A DNA stretch of 38,216 nt from a virus: positions 1-38,216 of the IMG/VR virus record IMGVR_UViG_3300024346_005423. One strand, given 5' to 3'. Under the pieces are notes generated by a model that saw only the letters and a program-made list of their open reading frames with translations, did not search any database and was not told the origin of the DNA. Below are positions 1 through 7,268 of this stretch, piece by piece; positions within the stretch are counted from its first letter, which is position 1; each line of letters opens with the position of its first letter. Both the position numbers and the translations under genes were made by a program.

Positions 1-56
1 ATACTATACAGTCTATCTGCACTTTTAAGTTTCCCTAAAGTAATCCGGTGCACCAT
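1..56 (-). CDS. Possible start of a gene running off the left edge
   Basis: From an ATG at 54-56 the minus frame stays open to base 1 and reads MVHRITLGKLKSADRLYS. An AGGA lies directly against the ATG, which is too close for a normal ribosome site, and a GTG follows as the second codon. A late-promoter-like GATAAATA lies 44 bases upstream. The nearest in-frame stop upstream is at 84-86, so the gene cannot begin much earlier. Only 18 codons are visible, so no family can be named and the call rests on context. Confidence 0.35.
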   Translation of the reverse strand, partial: MVHRITLGKLKSADRLYS

Positions 57-99
57 TCCTGAGATTTGATACAATCTAATCTTCTATAATATTAACTCT

Positions 100-107
100 T
101 ATTTATC
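100..107 (-). promoter_or_regulatory. Possible T4-type late promoter (GATAAATA)
   Basis: The minus strand reads GATAAATA in the short gap after the glycine-zipper gene and before the putative gene starting at 56. It differs from the T4 late -10 box TATAAATA only at the first base. The same form occurs in the gap before gp6. It could also be a chance hit in AT-rich DNA. Confidence 0.4.
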
Positions 108-121
108 ATACGATAATAAAA

Positions 122-523
122 TTAATTACCAAATGTCTGTGTAAACACTCGTCCACGATAATTAAAAGTTACTATCTCACCTTGTTGCACCTGAACTGGC
201 ACGTATCGGCAAACTTGTCTCTGCTCTACCCGAGCAGGCTCACGGGACATTTCGTTACCAATTGCCCCGCCAATCAAGGCACCAATTACTGTACCTGCTA
301 AATGATCGTTGCGGTTACTACCAAGTGTGCTACCTAGTAATCCACCTGCCACTGCCCCAATTGTAGTGCCTGATCCGTTGTTACCGTCACGTACAACCTC
401 TTGTATTTGGCATTGTTGCTGGTTCACAGTCACTAGCCTAGGCTGTACACTCATTACATAAACTTCTTGTGCCATAACAGCACCAACCGACACCAGCATA
501 GAAATAATAAAAACTTTTTTCAT
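122..523 (-). CDS. Secreted glycine-zipper protein
   Basis: 133 residues. Residues 1-18 form a signal peptide: MKK, a hydrophobic core, and VMA before the likely cut at A18/Q19. There is no lipobox cysteine, so it is not an obvious lipoprotein. Residues 52-90 are a Gly/Ala-rich glycine-zipper segment (TTIGAVAGGLLGSTLG, then GTVIGALIGGAIGN) of the kind found in the Rickettsia 17-kDa antigen/SlyB-like outer-membrane families. Cys38 and Cys105 flank the zipper and could form a disulfide after export. The ATG overlaps the stop of the zinc-ribbon gene as ATGA, so translation is probably coupled. The protein should reach the periplasm or outer membrane of the host. A role in envelope remodelling, lysis or superinfection exclusion is inference. 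Confidence 0.85.
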   Translation of the reverse strand: MKKVFIISMLVSVGAVMAQEVYVMSVQPRLVTVNQQQCQIQEVVRDGNNGSGTTIGAVAGGLLGSTLGSNRNDHLAGTVIGALIGGAIGNEMSREPARVEQRQVCRYVPVQVQQGEIVTFNYRGRVFTQTFGN

Positions 524-660
524 AATATATCCTCAAATAATTTTCCACAATGTGGACAGTATAATTTTTTTGGTTTCCAATCTTCCATCGTAGCAATACT
601 AAACCATCCCTTGCACTCTTGACAAGTGAAATGATAAATGGTTTCTTTTTCTACTTTCAT
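520..660 (-). CDS. Small zinc-ribbon protein (46 aa)
   Basis: A 46-codon gene starting at an ATG at 658-660 and ending with TGA at 520-522. The protein has two CxxC knuckles, C13-x2-C16 and C35-x2-C38, spaced like a rubredoxin or zinc ribbon (CQECKGWF ... YCPHCGKLFE). The start overlaps the stop of the 841-residue gene by one base (TGATG), and the stop overlaps the start of the glycine-zipper gene by four bases (ATGA). It is therefore held between two translationally coupled neighbours, which argues that it is real despite its size. Such ribbons bind nucleic acid or protein partners; which applies here is unknown. Confidence 0.8.
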   Translation of the reverse strand: MKVEKETIYHFTCQECKGWFSIATMEDWKPKKLYCPHCGKLFEDIL

Positions 661-3185
661 CATTGATGACAATTGTATTTAGCTTGAAAATATGCATGTA
701 ACCATAGCCAGTCATAGCTAAGTTTTAATTTATCAAAATTTCTGCTAACTTCATTACAGTATTCTACTGCATGTTTGGCACCCTGTAAACTATATTGGGA
801 AAATTCACCCATACCTATTGTTAACCATGTATTTAAACGTGCGGTGTTTTCTTCGGTTTCGGATACCTTTAATTTTATGCATTCACGGAATGCGGTGCGC
901 CAAGTATCCCACTCGCTACTGTTATACATTCCTATACCACTGTTAATCGGTACAACTTCATGCTCACTATCCATGGTAAAGTCTAATCCAGTTCCAAAGT
1001 TATCCAATGTAAGTTTCTTATTGTTTGCAACAATAGCTTGGTGACCATATACAAGCCCGTTCACGGGATTAGTAGCGTGAAAAATATAATGTTTTGGTAT
1101 CTGTAATCTATCGGGTTGCCAACTAAAATCAAACTTTGAAGCTACTTTTAGTTTAGCATTTACTAAGAAATACCATGATGTATTGCTACTGTTTGCTGCG
1201 GCGTGTTGACTTTTCACCCGACCATTTATACCGTCTATTCTAGTAACTTTATTGGGTAAGTTCTTTGTTATACTCAACAAATGTTCATAATTTTTGTCTG
1301 CACAAGCTTCCCCATTACTAAAGAATACAACATCTAATGGATTGGATTCTACGAGTTTACTATTTTTACTAATATAAGGGTAATCGTATAATTCTTTTTT
1401 CACATAGTTTTTAGCTTCTTTTGGAACAACAATTCTTGTACCACCTTTACTGGTAATAGTAATATTTTTAGTTTCATCACTCCATAGATTCATTGGTTCA
1501 ATATCAACTATATTGATGTTTTTATTATCTTCAGTTACTAACACTGCATATGGAAAATCAAATTCAGTAGTAATACTAGACACATGCGAATCCCCTTTGC
1601 TAATTATCACTGGGGCAGGTAATCTTTTTACACGTTGATGTTGATTATAGTTAATTTTATTAAAATCTTCCAACGTATTCATACCATCTATTAGTATTCT
1701 TAATTTGTTTACATCAATTAAAAAGGTGTCTCCAAACTTTTGTTTATCACTGGGAAATACATGCAATTGTTCTTTGGTGAACGGATCACAAATGTATGTA
1801 AAATCAAAATTGAGATAATCACATATACTGCTAACTATCCAAACATAATGTTCTTTTTTAGTAGGTAAACTTTCTAGAATTTTTTTGAATGTTTGTAGAT
1901 AACTTTGATCATAATTAAATACTAGGTTACCTTCACGTTTATCATCAGATAAATTACCATGATCAATATAAATTATATCATATAATATATTAGTTGCTTT
2001 AGCCCGTCGGTGTTTTACAAAGTTAATATTAGACAAATGTTCAATGATTTTAATATATTTTGTATCTTCAGTAAACGTATCTTTGTTAACCATAAATGTA
2101 GTTCCCCAATGACTCCATTGAGTACCAAAGACATGCACCATTTTCATTTGCCATGGATTAGGGTAGTATTCAAAATTAAAATTAGTATAATCTAATTCAC
2201 TATTGAGTATCCAACACAATTCAGTTGTACTACGAGTAATACAACGATTGATTGTATCAACCCAACCGTTTAGATAGCGAGTTTTTTGTAGATTGGGGAA
2301 CTGTTGTTTTAATTTTTCAAAACGTGCGGTAGATTCACTATTTCTTCTATCAATAAAGAACATATCTGATTTTTTGAATAGGGTAGCCAAATACTTTTCA
2401 GTAAGTTCCTCAGTTTGAACAAATTTAAAGTCTATATATCCCTTAAGGTACATGTTAGCATTGACAAAGTATGTTTGAGTAGTCTCGCTGTCAGTTGTAC
2501 CGAACACATATACATATTCATTTTCCCATTGAATATTAACTATCTCGGGGCGCCATTCAAAATTAAATTCAGTATAATCAATCCTATCATGCAATGCCCA
2601 AAAAATCTCATTTGGATGTTTATTAACTAAATCTGCTAATGTTGTTTCAATTATATATTTAGGAACAACAGTAAGTTCAAGCCCATCACTTCGTTTTAAA
2701 TAAACTATTATGTCACTTGCATCAGGACAAATATATTGAGGGCCATCTTCCTTGTTAAGTACTGTACCAAATTGATATATGTACGGCGGACTAGTTGGAT
2801 TTGGGTGCCAGCTGAAATCAAATTTACTAGTATCTACTTCATCTGATATTACCCAATTAGTATTCTTTTCAGCTTTTCTTTTTACAACATCAACATCAGC
2901 ACGATATATTATTATCTCACTGGGTTGTTTAGCGCATAGCCAAGTACCACTATCTTGTTGATATTGACTAGGCCATACATTATTATGTTTTTCTGCCCAT
3001 ACATCTTCGTCTGGTAGAAATTCAAAAGCCCAGTCCCAATCAAAATTACGATAATCACAATATTCGTTAATTATCCAAAAATGTTCAGTGGTACATTGCT
3101 TTATCGCATCTGCTAATGAAGTTGCGAATTTTTCTCTTGGGTGAACGTTGGGTTGGTTGCCGTAATAAAATACATCTCTTATCAT
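660..3185 (-). CDS. Repeat protein of six glycosyltransferase-like (GT-A) units
   Basis: 841 residues. A unit of about 50 residues recurs at roughly 36-86, 110-155, 195-245, 324-370, 448-492 and 670-722. Its pattern is W-(I/V/F)-x-x-(S/N)-x-x-D-Y-x-x-F-(D/N)-F-x-(W/Y)-x-P, then (V/I)-(H/Y)-x-F-G-T and a Thr-Phe-(I/V)-N strand end. The last unit continues to the C-terminus (617-841) and aligns with the 318-residue GT-A-like protein encoded at 8693-9649. Shared features are RIDG versus RVDG near the start, EWDTWRTAFRECIKL versus SFQAWRAGFREGVKM, and the TIGMGE versus NVGMDV segment. Where that protein has the metal-binding DGD, these units have NAK, NSE, HDR or SSI, so catalysis is doubtful. 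I infer an array of inactive GT-A-fold modules, perhaps binding sugars or scaffolding the enzymes encoded upstream. No Shine-Dalgarno site is visible. The start follows a 54-base gap after the broken glycosyltransferase gene. Confidence 0.8.
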   Translation of the reverse strand: MIRDVFYYGNQPNVHPREKFATSLADAIKQCTTEHFWIINEYCDYRNFDWDWAFEFLPDEDVWAEKHNNVWPSQYQQDSGTWLCAKQPSEIIIYRADVDVVKRKAEKNTNWVISDEVDTSKFDFSWHPNPTSPPYIYQFGTVLNKEDGPQYICPDASDIIVYLKRSDGLELTVVPKYIIETTLADLVNKHPNEIFWALHDRIDYTEFNFEWRPEIVNIQWENEYVYVFGTTDSETTQTYFVNANMYLKGYIDFKFVQTEELTEKYLATLFKKSDMFFIDRRNSESTARFEKLKQQFPNLQKTRYLNGWVDTINRCITRSTTELCWILNSELDYTNFNFEYYPNPWQMKMVHVFGTQWSHWGTTFMVNKDTFTEDTKYIKIIEHLSNINFVKHRRAKATNILYDIIYIDHGNLSDDKREGNLVFNYDQSYLQTFKKILESLPTKKEHYVWIVSSICDYLNFDFTYICDPFTKEQLHVFPSDKQKFGDTFLIDVNKLRILIDGMNTLEDFNKINYNQHQRVKRLPAPVIISKGDSHVSSITTEFDFPYAVLVTEDNKNINIVDIEPMNLWSDETKNITITSKGGTRIVVPKEAKNYVKKELYDYPYISKNSKLVESNPLDVVFFSNGEACADKNYEHLLSITKNLPNKVTRIDGINGRVKSQHAAANSSNTSWYFLVNAKLKVASKFDFSWQPDRLQIPKHYIFHATNPVNGLVYGHQAIVANNKKLTLDNFGTGLDFTMDSEHEVVPINSGIGMYNSSEWDTWRTAFRECIKLKVSETEENTARLNTWLTIGMGEFSQYSLQGAKHAVEYCNEVSRNFDKLKLSYDWLWLHAYFQAKYNCHQ
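1020..3080 (-). repeat. Six-fold protein-level repeat inside the 841-aa gene
   Basis: This is the span coding for residues 36-722. The copies are diverged and irregularly spaced (about 75 to 220 residues apart), so the array is ancient and not a recent tandem duplication. The linker between units 5 and 6 (about residues 500-615) shows no clear copy. Confidence 0.7.
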
Positions 3186-3239
3186 TTAAATACTTATTGA
3201 AAAAATATCCATTCATAGTTTTTGTATGATGTTTTCAAT

Positions 3240-4502
3240 TTAAGCTACTCCATATTGTTCTACTAAATTGGTGATTATTTTATTTTCTTTCAAGTTTGTC
3301 AATTGACCTATATTATGGTTAACTATTGATCTACATTGTTCCATAACTAGAACTTTTTTATCATCACTCCAATTAGAAATTTCTTTAACTAGTTCTAATA
3401 TTTTAAAGAATCTTTTAGTATGATCTAGTTCCTCATCATAACTTTCATCCCATATCGTACCAAATGTTTGAAATCCTATATTTCTCAAATGTTTAAGATA
3501 GTGAGGTACTGACAAAATGATAAATGGTTGCATATACAGTATTGGTTTAAATATTTTTTCTGTGGTATGAACAACATCTGAGAAGAAATATGTTTCGGCT
3601 ACTAAGTTGATACAGCTAGTGTTATATAATGATAAAGTTTTTTCAGATTTCAGATACATCATATTCGGTGTCAAATCATCAAAATCCAAATATAATGGTA
3701 ATTCTTTTTCAATTTCTTGTATTAATGTTTCATCTATGACAAAATCTTTTTAGTAGGATGCAAATCCAAGCATATGATCGGAATACGATCCTCCGTTGTC
3801 AATTTCATATTTTGAAAAACTTATGTGAAAATGGTCTATTAATTTTTCTTTGTATAAGTAATATAAAAATAACGCTCGGTGAGGATGATTACCCCATCTG
3901 CGATTAAACATCAAAAATTCTTTTTCTTTTGGACCATCATAATAGTTTATTTTTTTCATAGAAAATTGCCTATAAACGTTCATGTAGAAAGGAATATACA
4001 TGGGTGTCATGCTAGGCTCGATGTTTCGTTCAGCACAGTATTTTTGATATAATTCCGATCCGTTGGGACTACACGTAAAATATAAAATGTGCGATGAAGG
4101 AATTTCAGTATGTGTAAAATATGAATGTATCTTGTCTAAATGATTCGGGAACACACAGCTTTCCATAGGTATAGATACCACTAAGTAAGCAGTTTTATTT
4201 TTAATGCGTTCCATCACATTAACAGGGCAAATGTTTCTTGATAGAAATCCGTTATTACCAAAATAATCCTCTATTGGGAACCACCAATGCCACTCATATT
4301 CAAAGAAAAAAACATCATTTGGTAATTTTGTTACAGGATACACTTTTGCCAAACCTAACTGTGAATATATATTATACAATGAATTATGTCTAGTATCATG
4401 CGTCATGTCATAGTTCAAGTTTACATTATCAATTACCACATCTAGTACATTAGGACAGTTTGGTGATTTTTCTTTAAATACAAAATTTATATTTTTATTC
4501 AT
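3240..4502 (-). pseudogene. GT-B-like glycosyltransferase split by one in-frame TAA
   Basis: One reading frame of 420 codons runs from the ATG at 4500-4502 to the stop at 3240, interrupted only by TAA at 3750-3752 (codon 251). The first part (250 aa) holds EKEFLMFNRRWGNHPHRALF and a following HFHISFSKYE. The second part (169 codons after the stop) holds VAETYFFSDVVHTTEKIFKP, LRNIGFQTF and a WDESYDEE segment. Both halves align in order with the intact 391-residue protein encoded at 5124-6299 (MLNFSLLSRKYTNDRLLLF; VVETFYD...TWITEKTYRAM; LRKLGFKTY; NESYD). The C-terminal TEK region resembles the donor-binding end of GT10-type fucosyltransferases. The start overlaps the FkbM gene by 8 bases with a GGGGTGA ribosome site upstream. 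No Shine-Dalgarno site or ATG supports separate translation of the second half. This is a nonsense mutation, a strain polymorphism, a sequencing error or, less likely, readthrough. Confidence 0.8.
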
Positions 4503-5127
4503 AGTCTGTCACCCCTACGCTATTTAAAACGTACAATGCATCACACCTATCTTTGAATCGTTCAGTATAACCTAGCGATTCCATTAGTGATCTAAATTCA
4601 TTATAAGTTGTTCCAGTCTTATACATATGAAACTCACTAATTTCTGCCCATACTATACCAGGACGTAGATTGCCAATTGCACTGAATACTTTATGTTCGG
4701 CACCTTGTACATCAATGTGAATAAAATCCGGGCTTACATTATGCTCTGTGCAAAACGTTTCTAGTGTAGTGCTAGGTACTGTATATCCATCACCCCACTT
4801 CCAACGGTTATTTAATAAGTTGGGTCCCGGCTCGCATACGCTACCGGACCACGGCCATTCTTGCCCGTCTAGTACAGCACTAGGATAGAATGTTAAATTC
4901 TCATTTGTGTTAGATACTGCCACATGAAAATAAGTAATATTGTGTTCAACTGCTGTTCTTTTGTTTTGTACTTCCCAGTAATCAGCACATTCAAATGCAT
5001 AAAATGTTGCTTGCGGGAATTCAGCCTTAATACGTCTAGTATCATTTAAGTCTGCTGCACCTATGTCAAATATTATTGCGGTTGACCTTAGATTTTCAGT
5101 CAGCCATTTTAAATTAAGATTGCTCAT
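4495..5127 (-). CDS. FkbM-family SAM-dependent methyltransferase
   Basis: 210 residues, a compact Rossmann methyltransferase. Motif I is IFDIGAAD at 19-26, followed by an acidic end of strand 2 at YAFE (43-46). The FkbM hallmark DFIHIDVQGAEHKVF lies at 134-148, preceded by TTLETF (120-125). Family members O-methylate sugar hydroxyls on polyketides, lipopolysaccharide or other glycans; the acceptor here is unknown. The gene overlaps the upstream glycosyltransferase gene by four bases (ATGA) and the downstream one by eight. TTAGGA precedes the ATG. Placement between two glycosyltransferase genes points to methylation of a sugar, possibly a capping step on the glycan built by this cluster (inference). 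Confidence 0.9.
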   Translation of the reverse strand: MSNLNLKWLTENLRSTAIIFDIGAADLNDTRRIKAEFPQATFYAFECADYWEVQNKRTAVEHNITYFHVAVSNTNENLTFYPSAVLDGQEWPWSGSVCEPGPNLLNNRWKWGDGYTVPSTTLETFCTEHNVSPDFIHIDVQGAEHKVFSAIGNLRPGIVWAEISEFHMYKTGTTYNEFRSLMESLGYTERFKDRCDALYVLNSVGVTDYE

Positions 5128-6299
5128 TTGAAAATTCCTAACTGTTTAAATTTTTCTAATCTTGACGAATATTTTTTAAATAAAATTGTTGCATTGTACT
5201 CACTGATAATATTGCATTGGTTAATAAATTGAGTTGCTTCCTGGTTGTTGAAACTAGAAATTCTTTTTATCTCAGCAACAATGGCTTTCTGGCGTAAAAC
5301 TGAATCAGTTATTAAATCATATGATTCATTGATATACGGGCTATATGTTTTAAATCCCAGCTTTCGTAAATCCTCCAATGCAAACGGAGTGGTATAAAAA
5401 ATCAATGGTTTCTTGCAAGACATTGCTCTATATGTTTTTTCAGTGATCCAAGTTTGCCCTGCATTACAATCATAAAATGTTTCTACAACAATGTGAACAT
5501 CTGATTCTTCTATTATAAAGTTTAATGCATCTTTACCAATGTTCCGGGGCAATTCGTCGGGCTCAATTGAATAGGGGATTCCCTTCAACCATTTTTTTAT
5601 TAATTCAGCATTATGATTGCAGTCAATTGGAATAATACTTTCCATAAAGTTAAGAGACTTAGCTGAATTTAAGACTTCTTCATTTGTACCATACGGGAAT
5701 ATATTATGGAAAGTATACAAACATTTGTTAATAAGTCCTTCATTGACCAATTCAATGAATAGTAACAATCGGTCGTTGGTATACTTTCTACTTAACAAAC
5801 TAAAATTAAGCATTTTTGTTCTTTTGGTAAAGTAAGAAGTTTCCGAATTAATTGCGCTCAATGATATTGAATATAACCAATGGTTATAAAAGTCAAAATT
5901 GATATAGTTCATATCATACTCTGCTAACATTTCTTCTAATCGGCCGGCATGTAATTCGTCGGGCAGAATAATATAAATCTGTTCTTGCTTAATATTTAAT
6001 TTGCCAGTTAAATATTTTAGTTGAAGTAATAAATGGGGTATACTTAATGTTTCATACGATGTATCAAACATAAAAATAGATGATCGGTCGTTTGCAAGAT
6101 GTTCCCACACTTCATTTGAGAAAGGTGCTGCAAATTGTCCTTCTTCATTTGTTACACCCGCGGGCTGTAAATCATAATTAGTGAAATATAAGATTGACAT
6201 CGGCAGTGATTTAAAATTTGCAATGTCAATCTTCTCTGCCACTACATCTAGTTTTGAAAATCTAGGTATTTTCTTGTAAAACAGTTTTAGATACGGCAT
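5124..6299 (-). CDS. GT-B-like glycosyltransferase (GT10-like C-terminus)
   Basis: 391 residues. The C-terminal half carries the diagnostic stretch: DVHIVVETFYD at 267-277, TWITEKTYRAM at 283-293, KKPLIFY at 296-302, LRKLGFKTY at 311-319 and NESYD at 324-328. This 'E.....TEK.yra....kPli' pattern resembles the donor-binding region of fucosyltransferase-type (GT10) and related GT-B enzymes. The N-terminal 150 residues show no motif I can name. The protein is the intact paralogue of the broken gene at 3240-4502. The start lies inside the end of the epimerase gene (13-base overlap). If GT10-like it would use a GDP-sugar, which would fit the GDP-mannose epimerase just upstream; that pairing is inference. 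Confidence 0.7.
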   Translation of the reverse strand: MPYLKLFYKKIPRFSKLDVVAEKIDIANFKSLPMSILYFTNYDLQPAGVTNEEGQFAAPFSNEVWEHLANDRSSIFMFDTSYETLSIPHLLLQLKYLTGKLNIKQEQIYIILPDELHAGRLEEMLAEYDMNYINFDFYNHWLYSISLSAINSETSYFTKRTKMLNFSLLSRKYTNDRLLLFIELVNEGLINKCLYTFHNIFPYGTNEEVLNSAKSLNFMESIIPIDCNHNAELIKKWLKGIPYSIEPDELPRNIGKDALNFIIEESDVHIVVETFYDCNAGQTWITEKTYRAMSCKKPLIFYTTPFALEDLRKLGFKTYSPYINESYDLITDSVLRQKAIVAEIKRISSFNNQEATQFINQCNIISEYNATILFKKYSSRLEKFKQLGIFK

Positions 6300-7258
6300 T
6301 GAGATTCAATCCAATCGTATGTCTTATTCAACCCGTACTCTAGGTTATCACCAGGCGTCCAACCTATTGTTTCTTGAATAAGGTTGTTGTGGCTAGTACG
6401 TCCCATAACACCACGCGGGCCATCTACGTTCTTAATAAGAATCGTTTTGTAAGTTAGTTTAGCAATTAGCAATGCTAGATCGTTGATGCTAATCATGCGT
6501 TCACTGCCCAAATTTAAAGGAAACTCACAACTGCTTTCCATAATGCGATGTATCCCTTCGATACATTCGTCAATGTACAAGAAGCTACGAGTTTGATTAC
6601 CCGGTCCCCATATCTCTACAGTACCACCTTCATTGCATTGAGCAACCTTACGGCACAATGCCGCTGGAGCTTTTTCTTTACCGTTATTCCAAGATCCCAT
6701 TGGACCAAATACATTATGTAATCTTGCTATCCTTGCTTTAATACCGTAATTACGGGCATAGGTTAAGTATAGTCGCTCACTAAATAGTTTTTCCCAGCCA
6801 TACTCACTATCCGGATTAGCAGGATAAGCTGATTCTTCTGACAGTAATGGATTTATGCAATCCATTTGATTATGAATAGGATACACACAAGCACTACTAG
6901 TATAAAATATATTTTTTATCCCAACCTTGTTCATTTCATTCAAAATATTTAGATTAATCATTGCAGAATTATGCATTATATCTGCATCATGCTCACCGGT
7001 AAAAATGTATCCGGCACCGCCCATATCAGCGGCAAGTTGATAAATTGAATCTATTTCCGAGTTTAATAAGTTTCTAACATTTTCTTGCTCACGCAAATCC
7101 ATAATATAAAATTCATCTGCATTTGATTTGCTGAATTCAGGATATTTTAAATCAACACCAATGACATAGCAACCCTTAACCTTAAGACTAGTTACTAAAT
7201 GACTACCAATAAATCCTCCGGCACCACATACTATAATTTTCTTCATACTATATTTCAT
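6287..7258 (-). CDS. GDP-mannose 3,5-epimerase-like SDR enzyme
   Basis: 323 residues from the ATG at 7256-7258; another ATG four codons in, giving MKKIIVCGAGG, is an equal candidate. The open frame reaches an ATG at 7306, but that would overlap the radical SAM gene and add 16 unlike residues. It is an extended short-chain dehydrogenase. It has GAGGFIG (12-18) for NAD, LAADMGGAGYIF around 75-86, SSACVYP with Cys124, the YxxxK pair Tyr153/Lys157 (EYGWEKL), LHNVFGP, GKEKAPAA with Lys196, and TRSFLYIDE. The AADMGG, SSAC and EKAPAA motifs match GDP-mannose 3,5-epimerase, which turns GDP-mannose into GDP-L-galactose, rather than UDP-glucose 4-epimerase. The Cys and Lys expected as its acid/base pair are present. 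It likely supplies an activated sugar to the nearby glycosyltransferases. Confidence 0.88.
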   Translation of the reverse strand: MKYSMKKIIVCGAGGFIGSHLVTSLKVKGCYVIGVDLKYPEFSKSNADEFYIMDLREQENVRNLLNSEIDSIYQLAADMGGAGYIFTGEHDADIMHNSAMINLNILNEMNKVGIKNIFYTSSACVYPIHNQMDCINPLLSEESAYPANPDSEYGWEKLFSERLYLTYARNYGIKARIARLHNVFGPMGSWNNGKEKAPAALCRKVAQCNEGGTVEIWGPGNQTRSFLYIDECIEGIHRIMESSCEFPLNLGSERMISINDLALLIAKLTYKTILIKNVDGPRGVMGRTSHNNLIQETIGWTPGDNLEYGLNKTYDWIESQCRI

Positions 7259-7268
7259 TAATGATTTT

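Noticed and set aside
775-1044. Plus-strand open frame of 89 codons, and similar plus-strand frames throughout
   Set aside because: All lie opposite strongly supported minus-strand genes, lack ribosome sites and have no recognisable protein features; they are shadows.
3186-3239. Inverted TTGAAAA/TTTTCAA in the gap before the 841-residue gene as a terminator
   Set aside because: It is a short AT-only stem with a long loop and no clear T-run; it would not be stable.
3750-3752. Stop-codon reassignment (TAA read as an amino acid)
   Set aside because: TAA ends several other well-supported genes here, including the epimerase, radical SAM, FkbM, gp6-like and gp25-like genes.
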